This document shows, in pieces, positions 9,259 through 17,338 of a stretch of DNA of 64,000 nucleotides. Each line of letters opens with the position of its first letter. The stretch's first letter is position 1. A program made the position numbers and the translations under genes. Below the pieces are notes generated by a model. It did not search any database. It saw only the letters and a program-made list of their open reading frames with translations, and was not told the origin of the DNA. Source of the stretch: Porifericola rhodea (lineage in GTDB: Bacteria; Bacteroidota; Bacteroidia; Cytophagales; Cyclobacteriaceae); contig NZ_CP119421.1 of assembly GCF_030506305.1 (NCBI RefSeq), positions 426,354 through 490,353 of the forward strand, read 5' to 3'.

Positions 9259-10761
9259 TTAGCGGCTATAATGACTTGGTTTCTTTGTATTGCCATCAAT
9301 AACAATCATTACTAATCTAGACGGATGATCCACTTCTTTGTCCTCAAATCCGTGAACTTTGGGTTTTAGTAACCTTATACTGTTTTGAGGGGTAGCGGGA
9401 GGTAAATTCTTTTCTGTCAAATCCAAAATGCAAAGAATTGCTAGTTGTTTTGAATTGCCAGAAGCATAAGCCACTGGCTGTTTTCCATATTTTTCAAATA
9501 GTTTGTCTCGATCTGAGATATTATACTCAACTTTTAGTTCTGCTATCAAACCTCGGTATCCTATCTCAATTCTTCCCCCTGCAAGATGAGCTTCCTTTGA
9601 GATTTCTTCCCCCAAATAGGGAAGGCCAATCAAATGTTGTATTAGTCTATCCCGAAAGTCGTCCTCTAGAACTTTATTTTGGCCTTTATATACCCCTTGT
9701 TGCAAACAAAAACCTTGATAGTTCAGAATACCACTTAATAGGTTTAAAAAATCCTCTTTCTCCTCTTTTTCAATTTCTGGCAACTCTCTATTAATTGTAT
9801 TGGCAATATCCAAAACAACTTTGTTCATTTTTTTAAAACCGGTAAGGAAATAGTTGGAGTTAGGATCAAGTACTTTAAGGATCAATTGGTCGTAACCGAT
9901 AACTGTTGGATATTCTTTTTTGCCAATACTATTTTGAAAATATCCTAATATCCGGATAGAGATCAGTTCATCAAAAGTATTTTGAGGATACTTGAAAACT
10001 ATATGTCCGGTGACATTATATTCTTTCTTAGCTTCTTTTCTAATTTGAGGAATTGAAAGGTTAAACCAATCATTACTCGAGGTTGATACTGGTTTTAAAT
10101 TTAATGTGTCAAAGCCCTCGGGCCATTCATTTATTGTTAATTTGCCTTTTATAGTATATAATTCTTCAGGTTTTAGAATTTGGGGATTAGCCCAAGGCTC
10201 TCCGTCAATGGTAAATTGAAGGGAAAGCATGATAATTTTTGCATCTTCTTGGCTCTGTGCTTGGGCATTATGATCCCCGCGCATCTCTTGGAAAGGATCA
10301 ATGGTGAATGTGAATATAGCAGGAAATGAAAGCTTAGTAAATGCTATTAGTACCCCTTTTACTTCAGTTACTTCTGATATTCGCTTAATTGACTCACAAA
10401 GCTCTTGGAAGCTATCTCGGAAATCAGGAATATAGTTAAAATACTCAAAATCAATTTGTTTTATATGTGTCGCACTTGCTTTTAAATGGTTCATACCATC
10501 CTCTGCATTCATTTCTTTTTGTGCCCATTTTAGTAAGTGAAATAATGATGAAACAAAATAGCCATAGTACTTGAAGAAGCCTTCATCCGACGATTCTTTT
10601 GTGCCTTTAATAAGCTTACTAAGTTCCAGTTTTATGGCCTCCTCTTGGGCCAATACTTCTCCCACCTTAGAAATATCGAAACTAAAGAAGTTCTTAAGCA
10701 AAAGAATTCTAAGGTTTTCTTGAGAACTGACTAAATCAGAATTATATCCTCTATATCTCAT
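9259..10761 (-). CDS. PD-(D/E)XK nuclease-like protein, partner of HEAT protein
   Basis: In this 500-residue protein the last 140 residues look like a restriction-type nuclease fold: acidic residues near 385-390, GRIEIGYRG with Glu399, then Glu408-Leu-Lys410 (AELKVE), and a downstream Gln428 in KQPVAYA followed by a hydrophobic strand (LAILCILDL). This is the order E, (D/E), ExK, Q seen in PD-(D/E)XK enzymes. The first 320 residues are not recognised; the middle looks beta-rich (about 180-300). The start overlaps the stop of the upstream HEAT-repeat gene by 4 bp, so the two are translationally coupled. Together they resemble a two-component defence module with sensor and nuclease. No signal peptide or membrane segment is seen. 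Confidence 0.65.
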   Translation of the reverse strand: MRYRGYNSDLVSSQENLRILLLKNFFSFDISKVGEVLAQEEAIKLELSKLIKGTKESSDEGFFKYYGYFVSSLFHLLKWAQKEMNAEDGMNHLKASATHIKQIDFEYFNYIPDFRDSFQELCESIKRISEVTEVKGVLIAFTKLSFPAIFTFTIDPFQEMRGDHNAQAQSQEDAKIIMLSLQFTIDGEPWANPQILKPEELYTIKGKLTINEWPEGFDTLNLKPVSTSSNDWFNLSIPQIRKEAKKEYNVTGHIVFKYPQNTFDELISIRILGYFQNSIGKKEYPTVIGYDQLILKVLDPNSNYFLTGFKKMNKVVLDIANTINRELPEIEKEEKEDFLNLLSGILNYQGFCLQQGVYKGQNKVLEDDFRDRLIQHLIGLPYLGEEISKEAHLAGGRIEIGYRGLIAELKVEYNISDRDKLFEKYGKQPVAYASGNSKQLAILCILDLTEKNLPPATPQNSIRLLKPKVHGFEDKEVDHPSRLVMIVIDGNTKKPSHYSR

Positions 10762-13439
10762 CGCCTATTCAGAGAATTTAAGAATGTCTTGTCAATTTGT
10801 TGGTTCCAGACCCTAAGCTCTAAATCAGCTATCTTACCATACTTTTCATTCTTTTCAATGGCAGATTCGTTTGATTTATTCTTCTGCACAGTTTTATCAA
10901 AGTAGCTTGATAATTCCTGTAACAGTTTGTATTGTCTGAAATAGGCAAGTACACCAAATAGCTCAAATACGTCAGAGAAATGCCCAGTCTGAATTTTTTG
11001 AAGAATTAGTTCTTTGATTATATTGAGTTGGTCAACAATAATCTGTTTAGGCATTATGTAAATAGTGGTAAGCAAGGCCTTCCGGCTATCAAAAGATGGA
11101 TTATGATAATCAGGGATGGTTCTGAATAGAAACCCTAAACTTTGCTCCAACCATACCTTATTAAATTCATCATTTTGGCTACGAATAAATGTCAGTTTTT
11201 TGATAAAGTCAGCATCTGTGTAATAATCTTTTGAATCACAATATTTAGCAACATAATTGTGAACAATTTGAGAATACATCTTCGTATTTTTTCTCGTCAA
11301 GAAAAGAAGGATATTTACAAGTTCCTCACAAAATATGTATTCTTTTTCTACGTAATAACTTTTTTCCAGTGCCGTAATTCTTGATATAAGAAGTAACTTT
11401 TGATCCTCATTGAGAAAAGGAAAAATATTATAGGCCAACCTAGCAGCTTTTTTGTGGATTACAACATAGCTGTCAACTACCGATTTTAAAATGATTTGTA
11501 TTTGCTCCTCTTCAACTTCATTTGGAAACTTCTCAATCACGGAACCAAAAGCTTCAATAGCCTTCCCTCTTATACCTATATCAACATCATTCATGAATAC
11601 CTTGATCATATCAATTATGGTGTGGGTGACCAATTGATCGTACTCTTCAATCAAATGGGTTACAAAATTGATCGCTTCATATCGCACATCTTTTGAATTA
11701 GGATCAAGCAAAAAATTGTAAATCGATGGTAGTTGTTCTGCTAATTGAAACGGTTCCTTAATCGACCTTCTAATCACTGCAATAAGTTTACTTTTTAAAA
11801 GACCATCAGAAGAACTATCCAGATTTGAAATCGTTTCAATAATTTTATGGTAGATATTACTGGAAATATCGTTTGAAATCAGGTTTCCAACTATTAGTTC
11901 AACTTTTTTGATGGCTTGCTCAATTCCCATCCTTTCTAATTCGATTTCCCAATAACTCTTGCCCTGTAATGGGTTAAACGTGGAGATTTTACCATCAGAG
12001 TCTTTCAATTCATGTAAATACCAATTAAAGGTACTATATGCTTTATTCTGATCAACCAAACAGCCGACGAGTGAATCAAAGGAATTTGACAAAAGAGTAG
12101 GACGTTTCTTTGAAACTTCTTCTAAAACCGATAATACTTCCTTGCGAAGCTCCTTTGTGGATTCCTTTGCAAAAATTGTTTGGAGTAACTTTTCGATAAT
12201 ACTTTCTGCATATTCTTGGAATTCACAACCAAGGTCATCCTTTAGCAGGACCAATTCAAAGAAATAGATGAACTCAGCCTTTGCACCTTCAGTTAAAGTC
12301 GGATATAGCACATCCACCTGGGCCATAACTGTATTTTGATCGGACATATACAATTCACTTAAAGTCAAACAAGTGATTGCATCAGCCGATTCTTCATAAT
12401 CATCATCCTCAAGTTCAAGTGACTTAATAATTGTTTCACAATGTGGCACGACTGAATCAGAATCAGCGACAATAAGCCCTTGCAGTAGATAGTTAGTATT
12501 TATCCTAGTTGTTTTGTCGTTTATTTTTAATCTCTCATCCAAGAGGTTGAACAAAAGGTCAGGAGCTTGTTCATGTGTTTCAATAAGCAAAGAAATAGAA
12601 TTAGGATAGGAAGGCCGACAATCGTATGGATCACCAATATGACGCTTATACCATAAAGAATCCATAATTTGCTTTAATAGAGATTCATAATTGCTAATGT
12701 CATTACCTTTTATTGCTGATTTGAGAACACCTGCAACTTCATCAATGTGTCTCCCTTTTTCTATTGCACTTTTTAGCCGATAGAAACTAAATGAGGGAAG
12801 GGTTTTCTCAGAATGTAGAACATTTTGTGTGGCCTTAAGAACTTCAATTCCTATATCTTCGTCATCGAAAAAAAGAGAAAGATAATCCAAAGCAATATCT
12901 CCAAAGAAGTCGGGAGAGAGTTTACTTGCAACAAGAATCTGTTTAGCTACATTTTTCCGATCCTCATCAATACTGATTGTCTGGATCAGGTTCAAAATTG
13001 ATAATTCAGTAATTTCCGCTTTTGACTTCTCTTTTTCAATTAGAGATTTAACTTTTTCCTTTAGCTCTAACTTTTTTTGAGCTTCTTCATTTTCATCCTT
13101 TTTTAACTTTTCCTGATGGGTCTGATACTCTTTTATAACTTCTCTTCCAAAATTTTCCTTATGAACTTCGTTATGAAATGCGCACGCAGGACAACTATCA
13201 ATGATAAAATTGTGGGCATTCCATTCAAAATTCATTGCCTTAAAAGCTCCGGTAGCATGAGGGCATGAGATTCGTAGATTAATAGGCAGTTTATACATTT
13301 CGGCTACTAATCCTCCTGAAATATCCTCTATTACAATGTGACTACACCAATTTTTCACACGAGGAATAAGGCCCTTATTTTTGTTACCGAGAGCAATAGT
13401 ATCTTTAAACATTTTATCCTCATTGCCTTTCATAGTCAC
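10758..13439 (-). CDS. HEAT-repeat protein with N-terminal Cys/His cluster
   Basis: This 893-residue protein is built mainly of paired helices with the look of HEAT/ARM repeats, for example DPNSKDVRYEAINFVTHLI and VDIGIRGKAIEAFGSVIEKF. Such repeats form curved scaffolds that bind proteins or nucleic acids. The N-terminus is different: Cys59-Pro-His61 and Cys83-x2-Cys86-x2-His89 could bind zinc, followed by a charged coiled segment (about 100-145). The gene is first in a two-gene operon, and its stop overlaps the start of the PD-(D/E)XK gene by 4 bp. I do not recognise a named family for the whole protein. A sensor or scaffold that controls the nuclease is my inference from the arrangement. 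Confidence 0.65.
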   Translation of the reverse strand: MTMKGNEDKMFKDTIALGNKNKGLIPRVKNWCSHIVIEDISGGLVAEMYKLPINLRISCPHATGAFKAMNFEWNAHNFIIDSCPACAFHNEVHKENFGREVIKEYQTHQEKLKKDENEEAQKKLELKEKVKSLIEKEKSKAEITELSILNLIQTISIDEDRKNVAKQILVASKLSPDFFGDIALDYLSLFFDDEDIGIEVLKATQNVLHSEKTLPSFSFYRLKSAIEKGRHIDEVAGVLKSAIKGNDISNYESLLKQIMDSLWYKRHIGDPYDCRPSYPNSISLLIETHEQAPDLLFNLLDERLKINDKTTRINTNYLLQGLIVADSDSVVPHCETIIKSLELEDDDYEESADAITCLTLSELYMSDQNTVMAQVDVLYPTLTEGAKAEFIYFFELVLLKDDLGCEFQEYAESIIEKLLQTIFAKESTKELRKEVLSVLEEVSKKRPTLLSNSFDSLVGCLVDQNKAYSTFNWYLHELKDSDGKISTFNPLQGKSYWEIELERMGIEQAIKKVELIVGNLISNDISSNIYHKIIETISNLDSSSDGLLKSKLIAVIRRSIKEPFQLAEQLPSIYNFLLDPNSKDVRYEAINFVTHLIEEYDQLVTHTIIDMIKVFMNDVDIGIRGKAIEAFGSVIEKFPNEVEEEQIQIILKSVVDSYVVIHKKAARLAYNIFPFLNEDQKLLLISRITALEKSYYVEKEYIFCEELVNILLFLTRKNTKMYSQIVHNYVAKYCDSKDYYTDADFIKKLTFIRSQNDEFNKVWLEQSLGFLFRTIPDYHNPSFDSRKALLTTIYIMPKQIIVDQLNIIKELILQKIQTGHFSDVFELFGVLAYFRQYKLLQELSSYFDKTVQKNKSNESAIEKNEKYGKIADLELRVWNQQIDKTFLNSLNRR

Positions 13440-13506
13440 CCTATTCTATTGATTGTCCCAACATTTGAAATTGTTTATGGAAATGTCAAAGTGTCTAAAA
13501 CGTTAA

Positions 13507-13571
13507 CAATACGAAGGTTTAATTTACTAGTGAGTATGCATAGTGCATAACATCCAAATTTCTTCGTATTG
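13507..13571. repeat. Nested dyad upstream of serine recombinase (candidate res/crossover site)
   Basis: Two perfect inverted repeats are nested. The outer 10-bp arms are CAATACGAAG (13507-13516) and CTTCGTATTG (13562-13571). The inner 6-bp arms are TATGCA and TGCATA around TAG (13535-13549). Their centres differ by only about 3 bp. The structure lies 84 bp before the serine recombinase start. It may be a recombination or resolution site, or an operator for that gene; the function is inferred from position only. Confidence 0.5.
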
Positions 13572-13654
13572 CCTCTTAATATAGTAAAGAAAATGTGTTA
13601 AAAAATCTAAGTAAAGTTATTTTCTATAAATTAGGGTATTTTAACCCTTAAGTT

Positions 13655-14215
13655 ATGAAAATAGGTTACGCGAGAGTTTCTACTATAGATCAGAATTTAC
13701 ACCTTCAAAAAGACGCACTTGCCAATGCAGGCTGTGAGAAAATCATAGTTGATACCATTAGTGGCTCTGTTGTTTTACGCCCAGGACTGGAAAAGGTAAA
13801 AGAGCAGCTTCGTGAAGGAGATTCATTAGTAGTTTGGAGATTGGATCGCCTGGGTCGTTCCCTTAAAGACCTTATCAGTTGGTCCGGATATTTGGAAGAA
13901 AGAGGTATAGGATTGGTGAGTCTTCAGGAATCTATCGATACCAGTTCTTCTACCGGTAAATTAGTGTTTCATATGTTCGGTGCTCTGGCAGAGTTTGAGC
14001 GCAACCTAATTCGTGAAAGAACCATGGCAGGCCTTCATGCAGCCCGTTCCCGAGGTAAAATGGGAGGCAGACCTAAAGCGCTTACCAAAGACAAGCAAAA
14101 ACTCCTGATGCAGCTGTATAATGATGATAACATATCAGTAAAAGAAATCTGCCAGATGATGAATATCTCTAAGCCAACGCTTTACAAATATGTTAAGATT
14201 GATATAGCAAGTTAG
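13655..14215 (+). CDS. Serine recombinase (resolvase/invertase family)
   Basis: This 186-residue protein has the standard small serine recombinase layout. The catalytic serine is in the N-terminal GYARVST (Ser9). It is followed by VVWRLDRLGRSL with the conserved arginines, the LAEFERNLIRERT long helix, and a C-terminal helix-turn-helix (SVKEICQMMNISKPTLYKYV). The length matches Tn3-type resolvases and Gin/Hin-type invertases. Such enzymes recombine short paired sites through a 5'-phosphoserine intermediate. Directly upstream is a nested inverted repeat that could be its site. It could resolve element dimers or invert a segment. It is unlikely to integrate the element at the tRNA edge, which is normally the work of a tyrosine recombinase. 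Confidence 0.9.
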   Translation: MKIGYARVSTIDQNLHLQKDALANAGCEKIIVDTISGSVVLRPGLEKVKEQLREGDSLVVWRLDRLGRSLKDLISWSGYLEERGIGLVSLQESIDTSSSTGKLVFHMFGALAEFERNLIRERTMAGLHAARSRGKMGGRPKALTKDKQKLLMQLYNDDNISVKEICQMMNISKPTLYKYVKIDIAS

Positions 14216-14470
14216 GGTAATGTTTATTTACATGGCACTCCAAACGAAGGAGACAATCTCTTTGCAGTACTCCCTCCTATAGGCAGGCAAAATAGTACAT
14301 ATACTTTTTTATAATGATAGTATTTACTATCTTTGTGAATGCCAGAGGTATTAAGAACATTAGGGTATATCTTCTTCTTCTACAGTAATGATCATCTTCC
14401 TATGTAAGCTTCCCTATAAATAGAACAGTTTAAAAGTAGAGAAAGAATGGTTAACTTTAAACTGTTAGAA

Positions 14471-15618
14471 ATGAAAAGGAAGACATTTACCACCCAACAG
14501 ATTGCTAAGATTCTCAAGGAATTTGAAGAAGGAAAAAGTGCTGCGGAGATCAGCAGAGAGTATGGCGTAAGTCAGGCGGCTTTTTACAAGTGGCGCCAAC
14601 GCTATAATGGTATGGATGCCACAGAGTTAAAGCGACTGAAGCAACTGGAAGAAGAGAATCGTAGGCTCAAACAAATGTATGCAGAACAGGCTCTTGACCT
14701 GAAGCTGGCCCGAGAGATTATTGAAAAAAAGCTTTAAAGCCCTGCCAGAAGAAGCAGATAGCAGAAGAGGTTGTAAAGGAGAAAAAGACAAGCATCAGCA
14801 GGGCGTGCAGAGTCTTGAGACTGAGTAAGTCTGTATATTATTACCAGAACCAGAAAGATGATACCTACGTGATAGATGCGTTGCGCCAGAAGGCGGAAGC
14901 ACATCCAAGAGAGGGCTTTTGGAAGGCCTTTGGTCGTTTGCGCGATGAAGGAAAGCCCTGGAATCATAAGAAGGTTTACAGAGTCTATACAGCCATAGGA
15001 TTGAATATCAGGAGGAAGGCAAAGAAAAGGCTTCCGCAGCGGGTGAAGGAGCCATTAGAGATACCTGAAGAGTTGAATCACACTTGGTCTATTGACTTTA
15101 TGAGTGATGCTCTAATGAATGGAAGGAAGTTTCGTTCTTTTAATGTGATGGACGATTATAATCGTGAAGCGCTGCATGTTGAAATAGATTATTCTTTGAA
15201 GAGTAACAGAGTGGTGTGGGTGCTTAACCATCTGATTAAAAGAAGGGAAAAACCAAAGCGGATCAGAATGGATAATGGACCTGAATTCATCGCCTCCCTG
15301 ATGGAGGAATGGAGCAAAATGAATGAAATAGAATTCATCTATATCCAAGCAGGAAAACCTACTCAGAATGCCTTTGTGGAAAGGTTTAACGGCACTTACA
15401 GAAGGAATGTGCTGGATGTTTACCTCTTTGATTCTCTGGATGAGGTAAGGGAGATTACCAGCACCTGGTTGGAGGATTATAACTACCATAGACCTCATGA
15501 TAGTCTGAAGGGGCTTAGCCCAATCAGGTTTGCCAAAGCAAGATATGGGGCGTTAACAGTGGATAACGCTGCAGAGTTAACCACAATTAACACCCATAAT
15601 AGTAGTAGCAATAGCTGA
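14471..15618 (+). CDS. IS3-family transposase OrfAB (programmed -1 frameshift)
   Basis: OrfA runs from the ATG at 14471 ([10 protein letters not shown]) to 14737. It is a helix-turn-helix protein of 88 residues with a leucine-zipper-like end. OrfB continues in the -1 frame; that frame is open from the slippery A7G run to 15618, so OrfB needs no start of its own. OrfB carries the DDE integrase core: Asp in WSIDFMSD, Asp in RMDNGPEF and Glu in [11 protein letters not shown]. The frameshifted fusion is the active transposase in this family, and OrfA alone acts as a regulator. The last residues, after [13 protein letters not shown], are unlike the family and lie inside the right end of the element. 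Everything looks intact. Confidence 0.92.
14724..14731 (+). promoter_or_regulatory. Programmed -1 ribosomal frameshift site (A7G)
   Basis: Seven A followed by G lie 6 bp before the OrfA stop. In frame 0 they are read GAA AAA AAG; one step back gives AAA AAA GCT, which enters the open OrfB frame. This is the standard IS3-family slippery sequence. Confidence 0.85.
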
Positions 15619-15868
15619 TTTATTTGATTAAAAAAGGATTTTCTCTACTCCAGACCAGTTCTAAAACGGGGAAGCTTACACCTATACATATACATGTAAA
15701 AGGCAAGGGTGGGTCGGCAAGATATGAGCTTGAACCGGAAATTAAGCTTACTGACAGCAAGGGATTAAAAACTAAAGAACTCAGGCAGATTGAAAAGCTT
15801 ATTTCTCAAAGAAGAGGACAATTAGTTGCCGCCTGGCATCAGTATTTCAAAGAATAAATTTAGATATT

Positions 15869-16345
15869 ATGGAAGAGTTCTTTTATGCCACCGTGGAAAC
15901 GGCCACTGTTGAAAATGATCGTCTTTATCGTACTTTTTACGACCAAGATAAGGTGCGTTTTCAGCGCAATGATGGTGAAGGTGAAATTGAGTTTTCTCTT
16001 AATGATCCTAGCAAGGTATTGATGAGTCACCTGGTACCAGTAGAGGATATAGAACAGCTATCTATTTTTCTCAGGGACAATCAGGATATCATACAGGCCC
16101 GATTGAAAGGAGAATGGATTGAAGTAGAGGAAGACCTAGATAAATTTTTTAAAACACCCAAGTGGCTATCACTCCCTTGGATCAACCTCAGCCAGGTATG
16201 TATAATGCTTTACGGTAAGAAGGACAAAAGCACTACTGCTTATTTTACTTTGAAAAGGCAGGGTAAGCGTCCTTGGAAAGCTGAAGAACTGGATAGACTT
16301 GAAGCAATCCGCAAACAAATGATCAAACAGGTGCAGGCTGCATGA
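15869..16345 (+). CDS. Hypothetical protein, likely partner of the DUF4160 gene
   Basis: This 158-residue protein is not recognised. It has an acidic N-terminal half with beta-strand pattern (about 1-75), then a helical segment with VEDIEQLSIFLRD and EVEEDLDKFFKTP, and a basic C-terminal helix. No signal peptide or membrane segment is seen. It starts 11 bp after the DUF4160 stop and is clearly in the same operon. DUF4160 genes commonly sit beside a small DUF2442-type gene, but this product is twice that size and I do not see that domain with confidence. With the first gene broken by the IS3 element, its expression may depend on a promoter in the element. Confidence 0.65.
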   Translation: MEEFFYATVETATVENDRLYRTFYDQDKVRFQRNDGEGEIEFSLNDPSKVLMSHLVPVEDIEQLSIFLRDNQDIIQARLKGEWIEVEEDLDKFFKTPKWLSLPWINLSQVCIMLYGKKDKSTTAYFTLKRQGKRPWKAEELDRLEAIRKQMIKQVQAA

Positions 16346-16445
16346 ACCGCATATTCTCAACGATCCGTTCCTTTACATTTTGGGTAAGTCTTAAAAGTCA
16401 ATTCCTACTTTGTCCTATTCGCTTGGCAACTGGCTTTCTTTTCTT

Positions 16446-16862
16446 CTACATGTTCTCGTTATAAAGCAGATTGAATTTGTGAGCGTCAGGGTCAGCAAAC
16501 ACGCAAATGTAAAACCCGTTTTCATTATAGAATTTTTTCCTGTCTTTGTTAGAGTCAAATAAAATGTTTCCACCTGCTTGTTTTATTTCATTTATCCAAC
16601 TGTCAAATTCACGCTTACTTTCAACTGAAAGGGAAAACATAATTTCATTTCCTTGCCTCAAGTCAGAGAGTTCTCCTTCGAGACTTGTTTTGAATTTTTC
16701 TTGTTCAAAGAAGTGAATTACAAAATCATTATCTCAAAATAAGAAGCTCACTAAATCTTTAACAGGGTGACCATTTGATTTAAAGCCTAATGATAGATAA
16801 AATTCCTTGGTTCTTTCGATACTTTCTACTCCTAAGTTTGCTTAAATACTTCTTGGTTTCAT
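16446..16862 (-). pseudogene. VOC (glyoxalase/bleomycin-resistance type) gene with two in-frame stops
   Basis: Reading from the ATG at 16862, a single frame of 138 codons encodes a VOC-family protein, but TAA replaces codon 7 (where relatives have Trp in IWANL) and TGA replaces codon 43 (a Gly in the LFGDNDFVIHF stretch, one base change). The conserved remainder is clear: ERTKEFYLSLGF, DNDFVIHFFEQ, GNEIMFSLSVES and FADPDAHKFNLLY. VOC proteins of this kind are metal-binding dioxygenases, isomerases or drug-binding proteins. A restart at MRQGNEIMFS would give only the C-terminal half (71 residues), which is unlikely to fold as an active unit. It appears to be a decayed cassette gene, with ATAACG/CGTTAT repeats at its ends (16884-16889, 16457-16462). 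Confidence 0.8.
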
Positions 16863-17196
16863 AATATTATTATTTTATTCTCCATAACGTCTCCAGTAGT
16901 ATGAAGTGATTTTTAGCCTCTTTTAAACGCATAAAAACAAAACTCCCCCTACCCAAAATTTGGGATAAATCATTTAATAATAAAAGAAGTCTGACAGGTG
17001 CATCTTAAAAATTTTACTGATTATTCTCTTCGGGGTCTCTTAAGTGCCGCCATCTTGGCTTTCATTATACACCAATCTCTAGGATTCTGATCGGGTTGAT
17101 CTAATGATCTATACGCCAACTGAAAAAACGAGCTTTGTTCCGACTTTGTATCTTCCCCTTATCTAGCTTGACTTTTAAGTCATCTTAAACGGGGGA
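16863..17196. other. Degraded cassette sequence without a clear gene
   Basis: Between the VOC pseudogene and the attC-like site of the hydrolase there are about 330 bp without an intact gene. On the minus strand a short open stretch ending at 16993 reads RSLDQPDQNPRDWCIMKAK and so on, about 45 codons after a stop. It looks like real coding sequence but has no start or relative that I recognise. It is probably the remnant of another cassette. Confidence 0.3.
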
Positions 17197-17338
17197 TTCT
17201 GACTAACAGTTAGTAAATGAAAAGTAGGCGGTTACGAAGCACTAAACTTTCGGTTAAACACAAAGTTTGATACGATTCACAACTCTTAATTTTATTACTA
17301 TTCCGCCTATTATTTATATACACTGTTACCTGCTGGCT
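17197..17338 (-). repeat. attC-like site of the hydrolase cassette
   Basis: Directly after the hydrolase stop lies a palindromic spacer. TTCTGACTAAC (17197-17207) forms one edge; GGCGG near 17230 and CCGCC near 17305 are inner arms; GTTACCTGCTGGC (about 17324-17336) is the gene-side edge. The TTCTGACTAAC core is repeated in the same orientation at 18937-18947 before the hydrolase gene, as expected for two successive cassette junctions. Confidence 0.55.

Larger units (their letters stand above)
14403..15680 (+). mobile_element. Intact IS3-family insertion sequence, 1278 bp
   Basis: The ends are inverted repeats that begin TGTAAGCTTCCC, identical over 12 bp at both ends (14403-14414 and the complement of 15669-15680), with a further shared TAGAAC a few bases inside. 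They start TG and end CA, as IS3 elements do. The flanks carry a perfect 4-bp target duplication, CCTA, at 14399-14402 and 15681-15684. The interior encodes OrfA and OrfB in the -1 frame arrangement of this family. Near the left end an 11-bp inverted repeat, AACAGTTTAAA/TTTAAACTGTT (14424-14466), may limit read-through transcription from outside. The intact ends, duplication and genes suggest a recent insertion. Confidence 0.95.
14339..15857 (+). pseudogene. DUF4160 gene interrupted by the IS3 element
   Basis: The gene is split into 14339-14402 and 15685-15857. Removing the insertion element and one copy of its 4-bp target duplication restores one uninterrupted frame of 78 residues that starts MPEVLRTLGYIFFFY and runs through the join as NDHLPIHIHVKGKG. 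This matches the start and HIHV core of DUF4160 proteins, which often occur as small genes in toxin-antitoxin-like pairs. In the present form, a read starting inside the element would replace the first 21 residues by sequence from the element's right end. Loss of function is likely. The next gene begins 11 bp downstream on the same strand and is probably its partner. Confidence 0.9.

Noticed and set aside
13655-14215. Serine recombinase as the integrase that inserted the element at the tRNA
   Set aside because: Small resolvase/invertase-type enzymes of this length do not normally integrate at tRNA genes; a tyrosine integrase left of the window is more likely.
14448-15583. TGGTTAACT/AGTTAACCA as IS3 ends
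   Set aside because: These 9-bp inverted repeats have no matching flanking duplication. The longer repeats at 14403 and 15680 with CCTA duplications restore the host gene exactly and are preferred.
15624-15857. Free-standing small gene starting MIKKGFSLLQ
   Set aside because: Its first residues come from the right end of the IS3 element; the true gene is the interrupted DUF4160 frame starting at 14339.
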